Shown: positions 36,705-48,749, counted from the first letter of the stretch. The stretch: 64,000 bases of DNA from Capitella teleta (GCA_000328365.1 KB309538.1:279037-343036), one strand, 5' to 3'. The notes: generated by a model from the letters alone, not told the origin. Translations and numbers: made by a program.

Positions 36705-38848
36705 CTTGAAAGAAAATTTCTGAATGACAATAGTTTTCAACAGATTTACAATATTTGTACCTTTGATTGACACGAGGCTAAGAAGATGTCGTGAATTTCT
36801 TATCTACAAAAGATAACAGAGTCAAAAAACCGATCAATAATGAATAAACATGTTGATAAATACGGAAGATAATCAATCGTAAGCGCATTTCTGAGCACTA
36901 AGCGCACAGAGTGCAAGTGAACTTTAACCTCTGATAATGGCTAATATGTGCTACCTCTTGATACACACATATGAAACCAGGGGTCAAAATATCCACTAGA
37001 AGACCAACTGAAAACTAGCTCGGAGCTGTATAAGTCTATGTGGACAATATATACATGTAGCAAATAGAAGATATCATTCCAAATCATAGATATGAGCAAA
37101 TCAACTCATGGTGAGAGGATCAGTTGATGAGGCTGATTATATCAATGTGCATGCAAATGTGTAGATCATGACCCGCTGGCTACACCCGTTAGGAAACAAC
37201 CAAGGGACATATTTTATTTTCAGTCAAACTAAGTAACAGTAATCTGGTAATTGGCATGATGATCATCATCATGACTCGGTCAGTCAGTGATTCAATCATT
37301 AATCATTAATTTAATGAGACACAATCATCATGATGATGATTAGCATAGATAAATCGAGCGAGGTCTACGTACCTTGAATGCGTTTACCGTGTAGCGAGAC
37401 CCCTAGGCCTAGCTCGGTCTCGCTTAGCTCCCCAAGCCGTAGCGTAGTGCACACACGCTACTGCATGAACAGGTCTTTGTAACGGCGACTATATTTTAGA
37501 GCAATATCATTTATATCATGCCGACTCCTCCTACAATGTAAGAATGTTTTTAGCAGCTAAATGTATGTAGGAACTGCTCCGCTACCCTTGGGGAGCTAGG
37601 TCTCGCTGTAGTATCATGTGATAGTATCGTAAGTTTGTGACTATCGCTATCATGATAATTATTATGACTATATGATTAGTTAGCACAGATTCTCGGGCGA
37701 GGTCTGTATACCCATTGGGCTCGCTGTAGTCAGGTAGTATGTCAGCTACCTGGCTACATCACTGATCATCATCATCATCATCATCATGGTAATTTTAAAT
37801 GCTATTTTTAATATCATTCAAAATCACCCTATCATCCTGTCAGTCTCACCTCAGTAGCCGCAATTGTAGCTGTGATTTTACTAATAATTTGCGCTAAATT
37901 GCTCGTAAACGTGACGTGTTGTTGCAGAGTATATCGTAAATATTTAATCGTAAGCCATATCATCATCACGCGCAGCCAGTGACGTCAAAACGGCGGAAGT
38001 GCTAAAAATAAACAACAACAAACAAACGCGAACCAAATATCCGCCGTGAAATATCTACTCAACTCCCGCGTAATCGCATGCACCATGTGTCGCCTCTTGT
38101 ATCTTGTAGAATATGTCCATACGTACGTACGTATACACACGTGCACGTAGTTCATGCACACGAATATATTGGGCCGCCATCTTCCGATGATCTAGGTTTA
38201 AAACTGAAATCACAGTACGAACCGCTGCAGTTGAATCATATGAATTACAATTTTGCAGACCATCCAACTGTAACCAAATACATAAAAAGAACTTGAAATA
38301 ATAATAATTTTCCTGTTGCAATATTTTAATTCCCGCAAACAATTATTGAGTATCAGTCAGTCGCATACTACACGCATATCGTTCAATGAGGCTTCGACAA
38401 AATACTAGTAACTCGCCCGAATGATCCCTTTGTTGCGCAATGTGTTACACCCAGTTAGTCCCACAAACCGATTGTTCGATCTGTCATCATCTGCTCGTGG
38501 GACATTGTTTATTGCGTTGTTCTCCAAGTAATAATGTGTAATCCCAAAATTGTATGCATCCTGATATGCACAAATATGCTGAACTGCTAGCGATAGAGGC
38601 CAACCTCCGCTTCCCGATTAAGCGTTCCCCTCTCTGGGCTTCGGATTTATCAAACGACCCTGGCACAAGGCACGTTTATAATCATGCCATGCGTGCGTCA
38701 GTCTTTACGAGAAAATTTGGACTCTCAAATTTTCGTCCATTGTGTTGTGGAAACCTGTTCTCCTCGTCTCAAAAACGTTTACTTTTGCTCCACCTAAAGG
38801 TAATTTGTTAATAATTTACTATAATATATATAATAATTATATTATAAT
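36705..38848. other. Intergenic upstream of SPART, with local duplications
   Basis: No gene is supported. A segment near 37328-37375 (TTAGCATAGAT, then GCGAGGTCTACGTACC) recurs imperfectly near 37648-37715. ATC-rich microsatellite stretches occur near 37257-37340 and 37766-37790. An open frame at 38554-38811 is unremarkable and not recognised. Confidence 0.4.
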
Positions 38849-38948
38849 GGAGTGGGCATATATTCGGCTCCGTATTCGGCTTTGACGAATATATATTGTC
38901 CGAAACTTTGGCTTCGGATATTCGGACAAATTCAATATTCATCACTAA
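38849..38948 (+). mobile_element. Right-end fragment of the same hAT family
   Basis: About 100 bp match the two ends of the split hAT copy: GTGGGCATATATTCGGCTCC and GGCTTTGACG resemble 29883-29920, and ATTCGGACAAATTCAATATT then CATCACTA resembles the right terminus 30697-30724. Unlike that copy, it has no pogo insertion between these parts. Confidence 0.65.
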
Positions 38949-39689
38949 TTATTATACATGTATATTAAAAAGTGCGAAGTAAATTGGTGGTCATTCAGAG
39001 TACCATATCTCGATTGATCGGGCTCGTATCGATTTCAATCTAATTTGAAATTTCGTGTAAATCACTAAATTGTTACGCACGCGCCTGTGAACAATATATC
39101 GATGATTTGCACAATAAAATTTTGTGATTGTCTTTGTGATTTAGTCTCCTAATAATTGCGTCATCCCAAATGCAATACACTGTTTGTACTAAACCACAAC
39201 TACAACCAGATAACTAGAGGTACGAACATGGACCAAATTTGTACTGTAGGGTACAAAGCTAGGTCGAGAGGTACTAAATGGAATTCCATGGGTGCAAGGA
39301 GGTACCTGAGGCTGGAAACGTTCATGTTTAATTCTTTTTAGGTACAGAAACGACATTATCTGTATTTTCCATGTACCTCAAAAGTACATATCGGAATCTT
39401 CCATTGTATTATATTGCTCTATTTTTATTCAATTGAAAAGATGTATGTTCTATGATTGCAAGCTTATATGAAACTTTTGGTTTTAACGTTGAATGATGAA
39501 AAGAGTAAAATATTTTATTTTTGGAAGATTTATCTCAAGATTACTAGGAGTACTGAAAACTTAAAACATTCAATTTGGCAGAATATGTTATAAACATTTG
39601 TGTTTTATCAAACATGGTGATAGATGGAAACAACTACAAAGGACATATTATCTTCAATAGTAATTTAAGCATTGTTGATCACTGTATGA

Positions 39690-40230
39690 TGCTGCATGTA
39701 TGTAACCGGGATACTAATAAGGAACAATCAGAACCCATTGAGTGCAAAATTGAACCCAAACGGTTCAATTTTGTACCTCAAAGTAAGGATCGATAATGGA
39801 CCCTGGCTTGACGGTGCAAAATTGATCCTTGAAGGAAGATCCAATTGTGGACCTCAAGAATAGGGCTCCATGTTGTACCTTGAAGAAAGAAACGATTAGG
39901 GACCCTGATATGATGATTCAAACATGATCCCCAAAGAAAGGTTCTACTATGTACCCCAAGAGTAGGGTCCAATGCTGTACCTTAAAGTAAAGGTCAAAAA
40001 TGAACACAGCCATACAATGGTACAAAATTGAAGCTCAAATAAGTTGATTAATGTACCCCAAGATGAGGGTAATCAATATTGTCCCTCAAAGCAAGGGTTG
40101 AAATCGGACCATGAAATAAATTGGAACAAAATTGAACTTCAAATATGTCGAACAATGTACCCCAAGGCGTGGGTTCAATATTGTTCCTCGCCTGAGGGGT
40201 CAATACTGATACAGAGGTACAAAATCAAAC
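39690..40230. repeat. Degenerate ~32-bp tandem repeat field, block 1
   Basis: Units of roughly 30-34 bp of the form TGTACC(C/T)CAA-AGTA-GGGTYCAAT recur with heavy divergence, for example around 39775, 39850, 39950, 40055 and 40160. Weaker relatives start near 39190. Divergence suggests an old minisatellite. Confidence 0.65.
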
Positions 40231-40599
40231 TCTGAATAAATTATATCCGCCATGCAACCCCTTTCTCTGTTGCAGCGCTCTGTCTGAGCGGATCTGGGGC
40301 TTGGCAGGAACGCCAAAAACTCCCTTCGGCCCCAACACAAGCCTTCCTCCCAAAGCCCCCTTGCTTGACTAACCGGACAATTATTGATGCTCACCAAGCA
40401 GGAAACTGCTAGACACTGCTCAGACATGCTGATGGCACATCTCAAGAGGCCCAACGAGTCAATTCGTGGTTATATAATAGCATCTTAACATCTAGCAAGA
40501 TCCATATAAGGATCCATGATATTAATCCTCACTTATACTAGTAAGTTAAAGCTTAGTCGGAGAGGATGGTAGGTTCTCCTTTCGGTTGACTCTTTATTA

Positions 40600-41050
40600 C
40601 AATTGTTCACCTTTGTATGGAGGTACATACATTCATCAGAATGTTCAATTATTCATGTTTTTTTCCGAACATCTTTTGGATGGTCCACATGTTTATCCAA
40701 TGATCGATGTTCAAATGTGTATCTTCGAATGAATGCACATATGATTGGAGGCTCTGATTCAAGGTTCATGTCCATGCCATTAAAAATGGTCAAAATATGT
40801 ATCTGCTTTAGAGCAATTCAAGCATGTACCTCTGATTGAAGGTTCCTAGTTGTACCTTTAAATGAGGATCGAATATGTACCTCTATCTGGAGGTTCAAAT
40901 ATGTACCACTGTTTTAGGTTCAAATACGTACCTCTAGTAGATGGTTTAGGCATGTACCTCTGATTGAAGATTCATAGTTGTACCCTTGAATGATTGTTGA
41001 AATATGTACGCAAGAATAAAGGTGCATAAATGTATCTGACAAAAAGTGTA
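40600..41050. repeat. Degenerate ~32-bp tandem repeat field, block 2
   Basis: Units such as ATGTACCTCTGATTGAAGGT followed by TCATAGT recur near 40825, 40880, 40910, 40950 and 41005, related to block 1. About 360 bp of non-repeat DNA (40240-40600) separates the blocks. Confidence 0.65.
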
Positions 41051-41851
41051 CAATATCGCCCCTGAAAGGGTACACGTACCACAGTTACAAGCCAGGGGAC
41101 TTTTAAGAGTACAAATACGCTCTTATAGTTTTCTGTGTGGTGGCCTACACAGCGTGAACATTCCCAGACGCCGTCGCAGGTGTCAATCACCAACAGTACC
41201 TTGCTACCTGATGACCAGCGCGGGAAGAAGACGAGAGTCGCGTTCAAGTCACGGAGGCACGCTGACCTCGTAGAAACTCTCATTGAAATGATAAAATCAT
41301 CTACATGTACTGGAGAAACTCAGCATTCGGCTTCGTGGCTTTGTACGTATTGGTTCGTCACACAGTCAATAATTCATTCAGTTTAGGAACGACATCCTAA
41401 CGATAGTTGCAAAAAGGGAAAAAATTAAAAAATAATAATAATAAAATAATAACAACAATAACAAGAATTTCTAAAATAATTAATGATATTTATTATAATT
41501 CAATATTTATGATGAGTTAATCATTCATTAAATTTCTGCACCATAAAAGAGCGAGTAATACTATACTAATACATATTGATGGAGGGTTAACAATTTGCAT
41601 AGCAGAAATAATTATTTAAATTAAGGCAGGCAAATTAAATAATAATTATATACATGTATATTAATAGAAAAATTATTACTATTAATTATTATTAATGTAA
41701 TATTCACTACGTATTTAAACCGGCATAATAAGTATCCAAAGGCAGTAATCAACGCAATCATAACGCACTCGTATCAAGTTGTTTGAAGTTATGACACACA
41801 TCATTCCAATGACACATAAGAAGGACCCCTTTGATCACGTGGGGGGTTGGA

Positions 41852-42241
41852 TCAGCGTCCAATCACTTCATCCGTGTCCCCAAAGAACCTGATCGGGGCC
41901 TCGCCTTTGAGGCAGTCGATGACACCTGTCGCCATTAGCGCACACCTGATGTCGACCAATTCCTTGGCTTTCTTGTCCATCAGCCGCACAATTGTGAAGC
42001 GCAGTTCTTCCATATTCCTTATAAACATATTGAACTCGTGGTTCCACTGTCGGGGTCCGTGTGTGTTCTGAGCGTCCTCGTAGAATCCTGCCCACTTCTC
42101 ATTCAACTTTTCCTCAATCAATCTCTTCTGCGCGTGGAGCATGTCGAACTGGCGCTCCAGGCGCTCCAGTCTGCTTCGGTGTTCCTCTACGTTGATGCTT
42201 GATATGTTCTCGTGATCGTGGGCTTCACACTGCCACCACAT
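41852..42241 (-). CDS. Small coiled-coil protein (129 aa), unrecognised
   Basis: A single open frame from MWWQCEAHDHEN to a stop after DTDEVIGR. It is noticeably more GC-rich and codon-like than its surroundings. Residues ~20-50 form a predicted coiled coil (RLERLERQFDMLHAQKRL), and a second amphipathic stretch (NMFIRNMEELRFTIVRLM) follows. The start Met is directly preceded by TTTACCAAG, a splice-acceptor match, so a non-coding first exon may lie upstream. I recognise no family. It could be a lineage-specific gene or a single exon of something larger; partners on either side were not found. Confidence 0.5.
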   Translation of the reverse strand: MWWQCEAHDHENISSINVEEHRSRLERLERQFDMLHAQKRLIEEKLNEKWAGFYEDAQNTHGPRQWNHEFNMFIRNMEELRFTIVRLMDKKAKELVDIRCALMATGVIDCLKGEAPIRFFGDTDEVIGR

Positions 42242-44085
42242 CTTGGTAAATTGCGGTAACTATAGCAGCTTGTGACGGCACTTCAGAACGTGAAATGACG
42301 TATTGAGTTCAGCTGAGAAGCCAACTCAGACGTACGTGGGTTTTGAGGCATGCACGCGCTGACCTTTCTGTGGCTGACCAGTGAGCCCTGCGTGCGTGGT
42401 GAAGCGTCAGTTGAATCACAGTGGACCTTAAACCTTCGCGTTCTCCCTGGTATTTGTTCTGACGACAGAGTGGACGCTTAACTGAAGCGAGCCCTCCCGT
42501 TTAATCTAATCAGGCGATACAACGGCTTTTTTTAGCACCATGCAATGCAGGTTTTGATATGACCAGTCTATGTAACTACTTGTAATACGTGCCCTGCATA
42601 TTCAAGTACACAATGTAGATTATTGTTCCTGCTCCCTCGTATAGGAAAAGTAGGTACTATACAGTGGTTGTACAGACAGGTCAAAGATGAACAGTTACGC
42701 ATTTAAACAGTAAGAATGCATAAAACCTTGCGTAATGTTCTTACCGGAGATCCTCTTGATCTGGATGCTACGGAATTAACAAGGAACCAAATAATTTGGA
42801 TTTTCTTTTACGAGCATGTTGAAATGGGATGCGATATCCACCCGAATCTGGATAATTATATGCAAACTACAATCAATTGTACCAATGTATGTACATGTGT
42901 ACCGAATATTCCGCGTTGTTTGATATTCTTTTCTATTATAAGTGGAATGCACAGGATAATTAGTAGTGCATGTATGTGTTACTTGTGGTGAAATGAGCTA
43001 TCCTCGAAAGTCATAACGGTGTGTTGCTCAGCTGTCCGCTGAAGGTGGCGCAGCTCCAATGCGCTTGGCGAATATCTGGGTCATATAGACCCAAATGGCG
43101 CTTGTTGTACTGGTACTTGTACAACGAGCACATAATATATTTTTCTTGTGGCTTACTTCTCAGAGCGGAGGCTGAATGCATTCTGGGTCAGTATTCCAAA
43201 TGAGCAGTAACCAGCATTACATTCCGAAATTCTTGCATTAGAACAAAAAAAAATATATATATATTTGTGAGTTTCAACAAAGCCACAATTAAGGTGAGTT
43301 GCACTGACAAATAGGCTTACCTCTCCGAGTGTCGGCAGAACCAATGTACAATTGCATATTTGTGACTGTTCTCTCTTTAAAATATAATCACCCCACATTC
43401 CAACTGGATTTACTACATATTTCCCGGACAAGACGTTAGACCGTAAAAAGTTTTGTATAGGCTATGCTGTCCGTGAAATAGGCACAATTCTTAAATGAAT
43501 TATGTTGTCTTAATGCATGTTGGCAATCACTCAGCAGCATCAATGATAAGCAATTCAAGAATTGGGCCCAGCCATTTTTGCTCCAAAAGAAGGAGGGGTG
43601 GCGGACAGAATTGCAGCATAATTTATATTTAGTAGACCCGGAAGCTGCGCAACATATAGCTGATCGATAATTTCGTAGTCTTACTTCCTGGATTCCCTGA
43701 CATTTTTTCACCAACAAGTTCCCCCAGACAGCTGCGCAGCGACATTTGCGCTCACCTGACAATCCCAGAATGCACCGTTTTGCGCATGCGCGATGGTTTT
43801 GCGAAAAAAAGTCTATGAATAACGATCCCATCGCTGCGCCCCATTCTTTCACAATTCACTAAATGCTGATTCTAATACCCTTTGATCACCAAAGTGCATG
43901 GCTATAGCCATGTGCTTTATTTTGATCACATGTCAACAACACGTGATTATAGAAAACACCAAACGAAGCGATGCTTCTCCATCCACCGATCAGCCGCAAT
44001 TGGAGACACAGGCGCCGCCAGCGCACTTTGTATATTGCTGGGTGGCCGCCGCTTTTTTCACTTTTTCGTGATTGCAGCTATAGGG
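42242..44085. other. Intergenic upstream of the GPCR gene
   Basis: Nothing coding is supported. A short palindrome GGGTCATATAGACCC lies near 43077-43091, and an AT dinucleotide run near 43245-43265. Open frames here are short and overlap on both strands. Confidence 0.4.
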
Positions 44086-44093
44086 TATAAATA
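44086..44093 (+). promoter_or_regulatory. TATA box of the GPCR gene
   Basis: TATAAATA fits the consensus exactly and lies 40 nt before the first ATG (44126) and 52 nt before the second (44138). With transcription starting about 30 nt downstream, the 5' UTR would be very short, which makes the second ATG the likelier start. Confidence 0.65.
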
Positions 44094-44125
44094 TCAACAC
44101 GAAGCTGCGTCTCTTCAAATCTTGA

Positions 44126-45154
44126 ATGCGAGGGAAGATGGAAAGCACAACCGAACCATCACATGACGTCACCGGCGAATACAATTGCCTTCTGTTCGAC
44201 ATGCTGACCCACGGCGTCACGCTCTTGTCCATCTCACTACTCGGCACAATTGGTAACTCACTGTCCATGCTGACATTTTGGTCGACGCGCAACGAGATCC
44301 CGACATCTCTGCTCCTGCTGAGTCTGGCCGTGGCTGACACGACTGTCTTGATCACCCATGCCCTGATGATATGCCCCAGGGCGTTTTGCGAATTCAGCGG
44401 TGGATGTCAAACGTACATGGCATACGTCTTTCCGTGGATGACTGCTCACTTTTGGCCCGTTGCCAGCACTTGCCACCTAGCGAGCACTTGGCTCGTCCTC
44501 TTGGTGACCTTCAACCGCTTCATCGGAGTGTGTCATCCGCACAAGTTCAAGACGTGGATGAGCATTCGCAGAATGAAGATCCAAATTGCGGCCATCGGGG
44601 TCACTTCGCTCGTCTACAACATCCCCCGCTTCTGTGATGACGATGTTCGGCTGTCCAAAGACGGAGATCGGTTCGATATGTATCGAACGGCGCTCGGGTC
44701 TAGTGAGTTGTACAAGTATGTTTACAACATCGGGCTCTACTACATCGTAATCTACGTCATTCCGTTCGCATCCCTGATCTTCATGAGCGTCTGTTTGTGT
44801 CAGACGATTCGACTGACGAAGGCGAAGAGAGCGCAGATGAGCAAGACCAACCGAGAGGAAAATGACCTCACTCTGTCCCTGGTCATCGTGGTCATCGTCT
44901 ACATGACCTGCCAGCTCCTGAACCCCATCCGCCGTGTCCTCTTCGTCGTCATCCCGTCGACCAATAAACCATGCGGTAATCTCATCATCTTTGCCACCAC
45001 ACTTGGCATCGTCTTCAACTCCGCTGTCAATTTCGTCATTTACTGCATCTTCAGTCCTCGATTTCGACGCCAACTGCTCAAGAAACTTCACTCGTTCAAC
45101 CGAGTGGACGCGGCGACTGACATGTCTGCCATCACCAACAGCACGTCAACCTGA
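44126..45154 (+). CDS. Rhodopsin-family neuropeptide GPCR, FMRFamide-receptor-like
   Basis: One intronless frame of 342 codons; Met5 (44138) may be the true start given the TATA box spacing. Seven hydrophobic segments are visible. TM1 carries GTIGNS, TM2 LAVAD, TM3 ends in FNRF in place of D/ERY, then GVCHP. Cysteines before TM3 (GGCQTY) and in loop 2 (RFCDDD) can form the usual disulphide. TM6 lacks the CWxP motif (YMTCQLLNPI). TM7 reads NSAVNFVIY for NPxxY, followed by CIFSPRFR, the start of helix 8. This combination is typical of FMRFamide and related peptide receptors. The ligand cannot be told from sequence. The N-terminus has no clear NxS/T glycosylation site. Confidence 0.88.
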   Translation: MRGKMESTTEPSHDVTGEYNCLLFDMLTHGVTLLSISLLGTIGNSLSMLTFWSTRNEIPTSLLLLSLAVADTTVLITHALMICPRAFCEFSGGCQTYMAYVFPWMTAHFWPVASTCHLASTWLVLLVTFNRFIGVCHPHKFKTWMSIRRMKIQIAAIGVTSLVYNIPRFCDDDVRLSKDGDRFDMYRTALGSSELYKYVYNIGLYYIVIYVIPFASLIFMSVCLCQTIRLTKAKRAQMSKTNREENDLTLSLVIVVIVYMTCQLLNPIRRVLFVVIPSTNKPCGNLIIFATTLGIVFNSAVNFVIYCIFSPRFRRQLLKKLHSFNRVDAATDMSAITNSTST

Positions 45155-45383
45155 ACCATCCGGAATGCGACTCTTTGGTGTCATTTCTGTATTCAGTTTG
45201 GTAGCATGTTGAACAGTTTTTATCTTAGTTATGATGAGCGTAAGATGTGGCAAATGTGACTACAATATTTACATTGTTTTGTAATCATACATGGCTGAAT
45301 TCTCGTTTGAGAAGGGTGGGTGTGGCCGTGTGGGTTAGGTGTGGTTTATCTGAAAGCATTGAGTATCGGCGTCTGAGCTTGAT

Positions 45384-45389
45384 AATAAA
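45384..45389 (+). terminator. Polyadenylation signal of the GPCR gene
   Basis: AATAAA, 230 nt after the stop codon at 45154. A second AATAAA lies near 45564, within the spacer of an inverted repeat. Confidence 0.5.
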
Positions 45390-45402
45390 AAGCAGCTCTG
45401 TA

Positions 45403-45742
45403 ATTTCATGGTCATGTTTTGACGCCAACACACAATGCTTTCTTTTTTTAACCCACACATTTTCATCTCAAGCGAGAATTCGGCCAATAGTGTATAAGAT
45501 ATTTCGTACAAATAGTGGGAATATTGTGAATGTTCTTATTGAATAATGCGTTTGTATTGTTATAATAAATTCGTTGTTGAGCCCTAACTCTAGAATGTTG
45601 CGTCTGAAATTTAATGTGAGAATGCTCCATCGCGGAAAACTAGTATTGATGGCCGAATTCTCGTTTGAGAAGGGAAGTTTTGGGTTATGTGCGGATTTAA
45701 AAAAAAAGCATTGTGTGTCGACGTCAAAGCATAACGATGAAA
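45403..45742. repeat. Imperfect inverted repeat, ~90-bp arms
   Basis: Arm 1 (45403-45490) and arm 2 (45648-45742) are imperfect reverse complements. Shared blocks include CACACAATGCTTT, GAGAATTCGGCCA and TTTCATGGTCATG / TTTCATCGTTATG. The spacer is about 155 bp. A short direct relative of arm 2 (GAATTCTCGTTTGAGAAGGG) lies at 45297-45316. The layout suggests a foldback or MITE-like element just downstream of the GPCR gene. Confidence 0.65.
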
Positions 45743-46061
45743 TTAAAGAACTACTATTCTTCAAGCTTCAACGCTGATACGGAAGATGAACAGAATTAAA
45801 TCAGATGACAAGATTGTTTCCCGACGCTGATCCTCTCCCAATAGGTTACCTTTAATTGCCGCCTGCCAATAATTGCAGTCGGTCCTTATATTTGGAGACC
45901 ATTCTTACAGTGTATTTTAGTCAAAAATTTTAAGAGTTCCAAAAAGGTAATCTATACTTAATTCTAGTACCGACATCCACAGAAAATGTTGCATCACACA
46001 CAACACAACAACGCAAATGGAATTAAGAGAAGCGAAGATGTTATAATTCATCGCCACTAAT

Positions 46062-46141
46062 GGTAGCTCCAGCTGATTCGAAACCCCTCGCGATCGAGGA
46101 CCTTTTGAACATCTCCGCCGTGGACCAGCTACTCGGCAACC
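46062..46141 (-). other. Degenerate tRNA-like sequence (SINE head or tRNA relic)
   Basis: On the minus strand it starts GGTTGCCGAGTAGCTGG and ends AGGGGTTTCGAATCAGC, then TGGAGCTACC. The ends can pair imperfectly as an acceptor stem, and GGTTTCGAATC resembles a B-box with one extra base. The anticodon stem does not fold, so it is not a working tRNA. Confidence 0.3.
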
Positions 46142-48738
46142 GACATCAGGCAGAAGAAATGCTTTAGTAATAATAATAATAATAGTAATAAAAAGTAAAT
46201 GAGTTTCCTTCCCCCATGTTGTGTTACCGATTAGTTCATGTCCAAAATAATCAACACGATCGTGGCTCTGAATTCGCCAGCTTCCTCCGTTTCTTATAAT
46301 ATATGAACTCATCTCGATTGAAAACATGTTATTTTTAGACCTTCTCCGTTCAATTCGCTCATCTTTCAAATTAACAGTATCTGCGTGAGTTGCGACCCAA
46401 ATATCTTCTTCCCATTTGCTGATTAACTATAATGGCCATAATGTCTACTTTCTGTTCTACTCTTCATGCTTTCCTCGCCTTATTTATGGGAGTGCAGTGA
46501 ACTAGTTCAGACGCATATCAGCATGTCAACCTTCAATTTACATTAAGCGATAGACCAAAGATAGTGAACGGAATGGCTCAGATTCGCACGGATCGAGATA
46601 TAATTATTGTACGACGCTTCTTCTCCGGAAATAGAAACCAACAATCTAAGGCGTAATCTCAGACTTCTGTGTTCCTCGGAGATGTTTCTCGTCTCCGACA
46701 ATCAACTCCTTTCGTGTGTATTTATTCTTCCGCGATGTCACGCACGGAAAGGGGCAGGGGAATTCAGTAATGCGACCCAATTCGCATGACACAGAAATGG
46801 CAACAAGCGGAAATATGATGCGCAGCTTCTGATACCGGTTCCTTTTGTCCGTTGCGAAGTTCACGTGGGGTCTCATGTTGATTTGATGACACAGACAGAG
46901 ACAGGTGTCAACGAAACGGCACCGGAATGACAGGTAAATGACCAACACCCCACTTCCCGCTTCCTCTCAACCCAGACAGAACGCCGGTTTTAGGGGTTTT
47001 TTTTCCCCTTTTCTACAGGTAATAATCATCATGTAGCACTCGTGGGCAGTGATGTAGGCAGCATCAGTTTTCTCCTTGGGGGATGCGAACGGTGTGGGTG
47101 GGTTAGGGGTTCTCCCTAGTTAGGAATTAACACGTGGCGCATCCCTTTGAGGAACACTCTGTCCTAGCTAGTACCGCCTTTGGAAACTGCAATTTGTCCT
47201 GTTTTGGTGGACATATGAGGGTTTTCAGGCCACCTAATCCGGCTCCATTATTCGTGACTAATATCCACGTCTATGAGATGTTAAACAAGTAATAAAAAAA
47301 AAAAACAAACAAACAAACAAACAAACAAAACACTGGTTTCTCGGGAACCAATAATTTTAGGATCCGTTGTGGAATCTTTACGTTGCACTCAGTGACAAAA
47401 CCCGATTTTTTCCGACAACATTAAATAATTTTCAAGAATATGGAAGTTTTAAAACGGTCAAGGAACGTGGTATAGGTTAATTCGGAGGGTGAACCGAAGG
47501 ATCCAGCTCACCTGGCGTCTCCCAGGCCTGTTCTGGCGCTTGGAAAGAGAAACATACTATAACAACGGCTTTTAAAGCCTCTCAAATGCGCACTAATAAG
47601 AGCAAGGATGAAGTATCGAACATTGGGATTAAAACTCGTCGAACGTCAAAATAAGTTATACCAAGCTGGTGGTAGGCTTGATAGCACTCTCATGGGTTGA
47701 ACACCTTTTATCAAAGAGGACCTCTGATTGTTTTGAACTACATGAAGTAACGGATGATAGAGGGTGCATCCCAAAAGACAAATGCGCCTTCTGACTGACA
47801 TTATTTTTTAGACAATGCGCTTGCTGTGGTCTAATTCTTAGATACATCGAATTTGACAGGTTTAAAATATCGCTTTCTTCTCGCGTTCGATTTCAGACTG
47901 TTAACAATTAATAATATTGAGAGAGGTCGAATGAGCAGATCGTTCAGCAGTTAATTCTCACAAGAGAAATCTCGCACTCATCTCGTTTCAAGCTATTCTG
48001 CCTGAGCAGGAAATTCGCATTTCCCAGTTCCCCATCTTTTACAATGGGCCTCGTCATATGCGACTAAACCCCTGTATATTTTTTTATTTTCTTTTCGGAA
48101 ATAGATAGAATAATCATTTTGCCACCAGTCAGGCGCGAAAAAATTTTTGTTTCGCTATTTTTCTTATTATAATAAGCGATTTTCTAGGACACCTACCATG
48201 GTTTCTCATCCTGAAACAGTAAAAAGGTCAGCCAGAGTGCACCACGCATGCGCTTTCGTTCCGTAAACAACAAAGATGTCCTTTTATGGCGAAGATGATC
48301 TGCTCTGATTGGCTGAAATCGATAGCTTCACGAGGGGAACGGGACCAATCACGGCAAGCCCTCAGCTGACGTTTGCCTCCTATACTTCGTAATGGAAACC
48401 ATTCTCCCATAGGCGCAATGCTAACCCCGATATTCGGAATGCATAATTTCCTTACACTTGCACCCAGGCATGGTGTTCTTGGCACGGAATGCTATCAATT
48501 AGTGCTATGAGTCAATAGAACGTCACTTAAAATTCAGTTTACCATCCCTTTACGGTATATAATACATAGGCCAAGTAACGGGCAGTCCTAAGCTGCTGAG
48601 CACAGAACTGAAAAACTCTACGTCGTCCTTGTTCCAAGACTTTGAATGTGCAGATTTCTTTATAAAATATCTACACATACGGTAATTGTATACCTGTGGA
48701 GAATTGAAAATTAATTATGTACACCATCATGAAATGAG
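46142..48738. other. Intergenic, little recognised
   Basis: No coding gene is supported. A (CAAA)n microsatellite occupies about 47300-47329 after a poly-A run. Confidence 0.4.
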
Positions 48739-48745
48739 AAAAAAA
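48739..48745 (-). terminator. RNA polymerase III terminator of tRNA-Glu
   Basis: Seven consecutive A on the plus strand (T on the transcript strand), starting 4 nt beyond the tRNA 3' end. Confidence 0.75.
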
Positions 48746-48749
48746 TGGG

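Noticed and set aside
38554-38811. 85-codon plus-strand frame downstream of a TATA-poor region
   Set aside because: Protein-like at first sight but unrecognised, without promoter or splice context; left as noise.
43436-43852. 138-codon minus-strand frame upstream of the GPCR
   Set aside because: Cys-rich but with no start context, splice signals or recognisable motifs; it spans GC-rich repeat-like sequence (GCGCATGCGC).
44477-45091. 204-codon minus-strand frame opposite the GPCR
   Set aside because: Shadow of the GPCR coding sequence; its composition shows no family and the plus strand has all seven membrane segments.
45917-46369. 150-codon minus-strand frame
   Set aside because: It runs through a tRNA-like relic and a TAA-type microsatellite (the poly-Ile stretch), so it is unlikely to be a gene.
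47300-47329. Possible CRISPR-like or regular short repeat
   Set aside because: It is a plain CAAA microsatellite; no spacer structure exists anywhere in this animal sequence.
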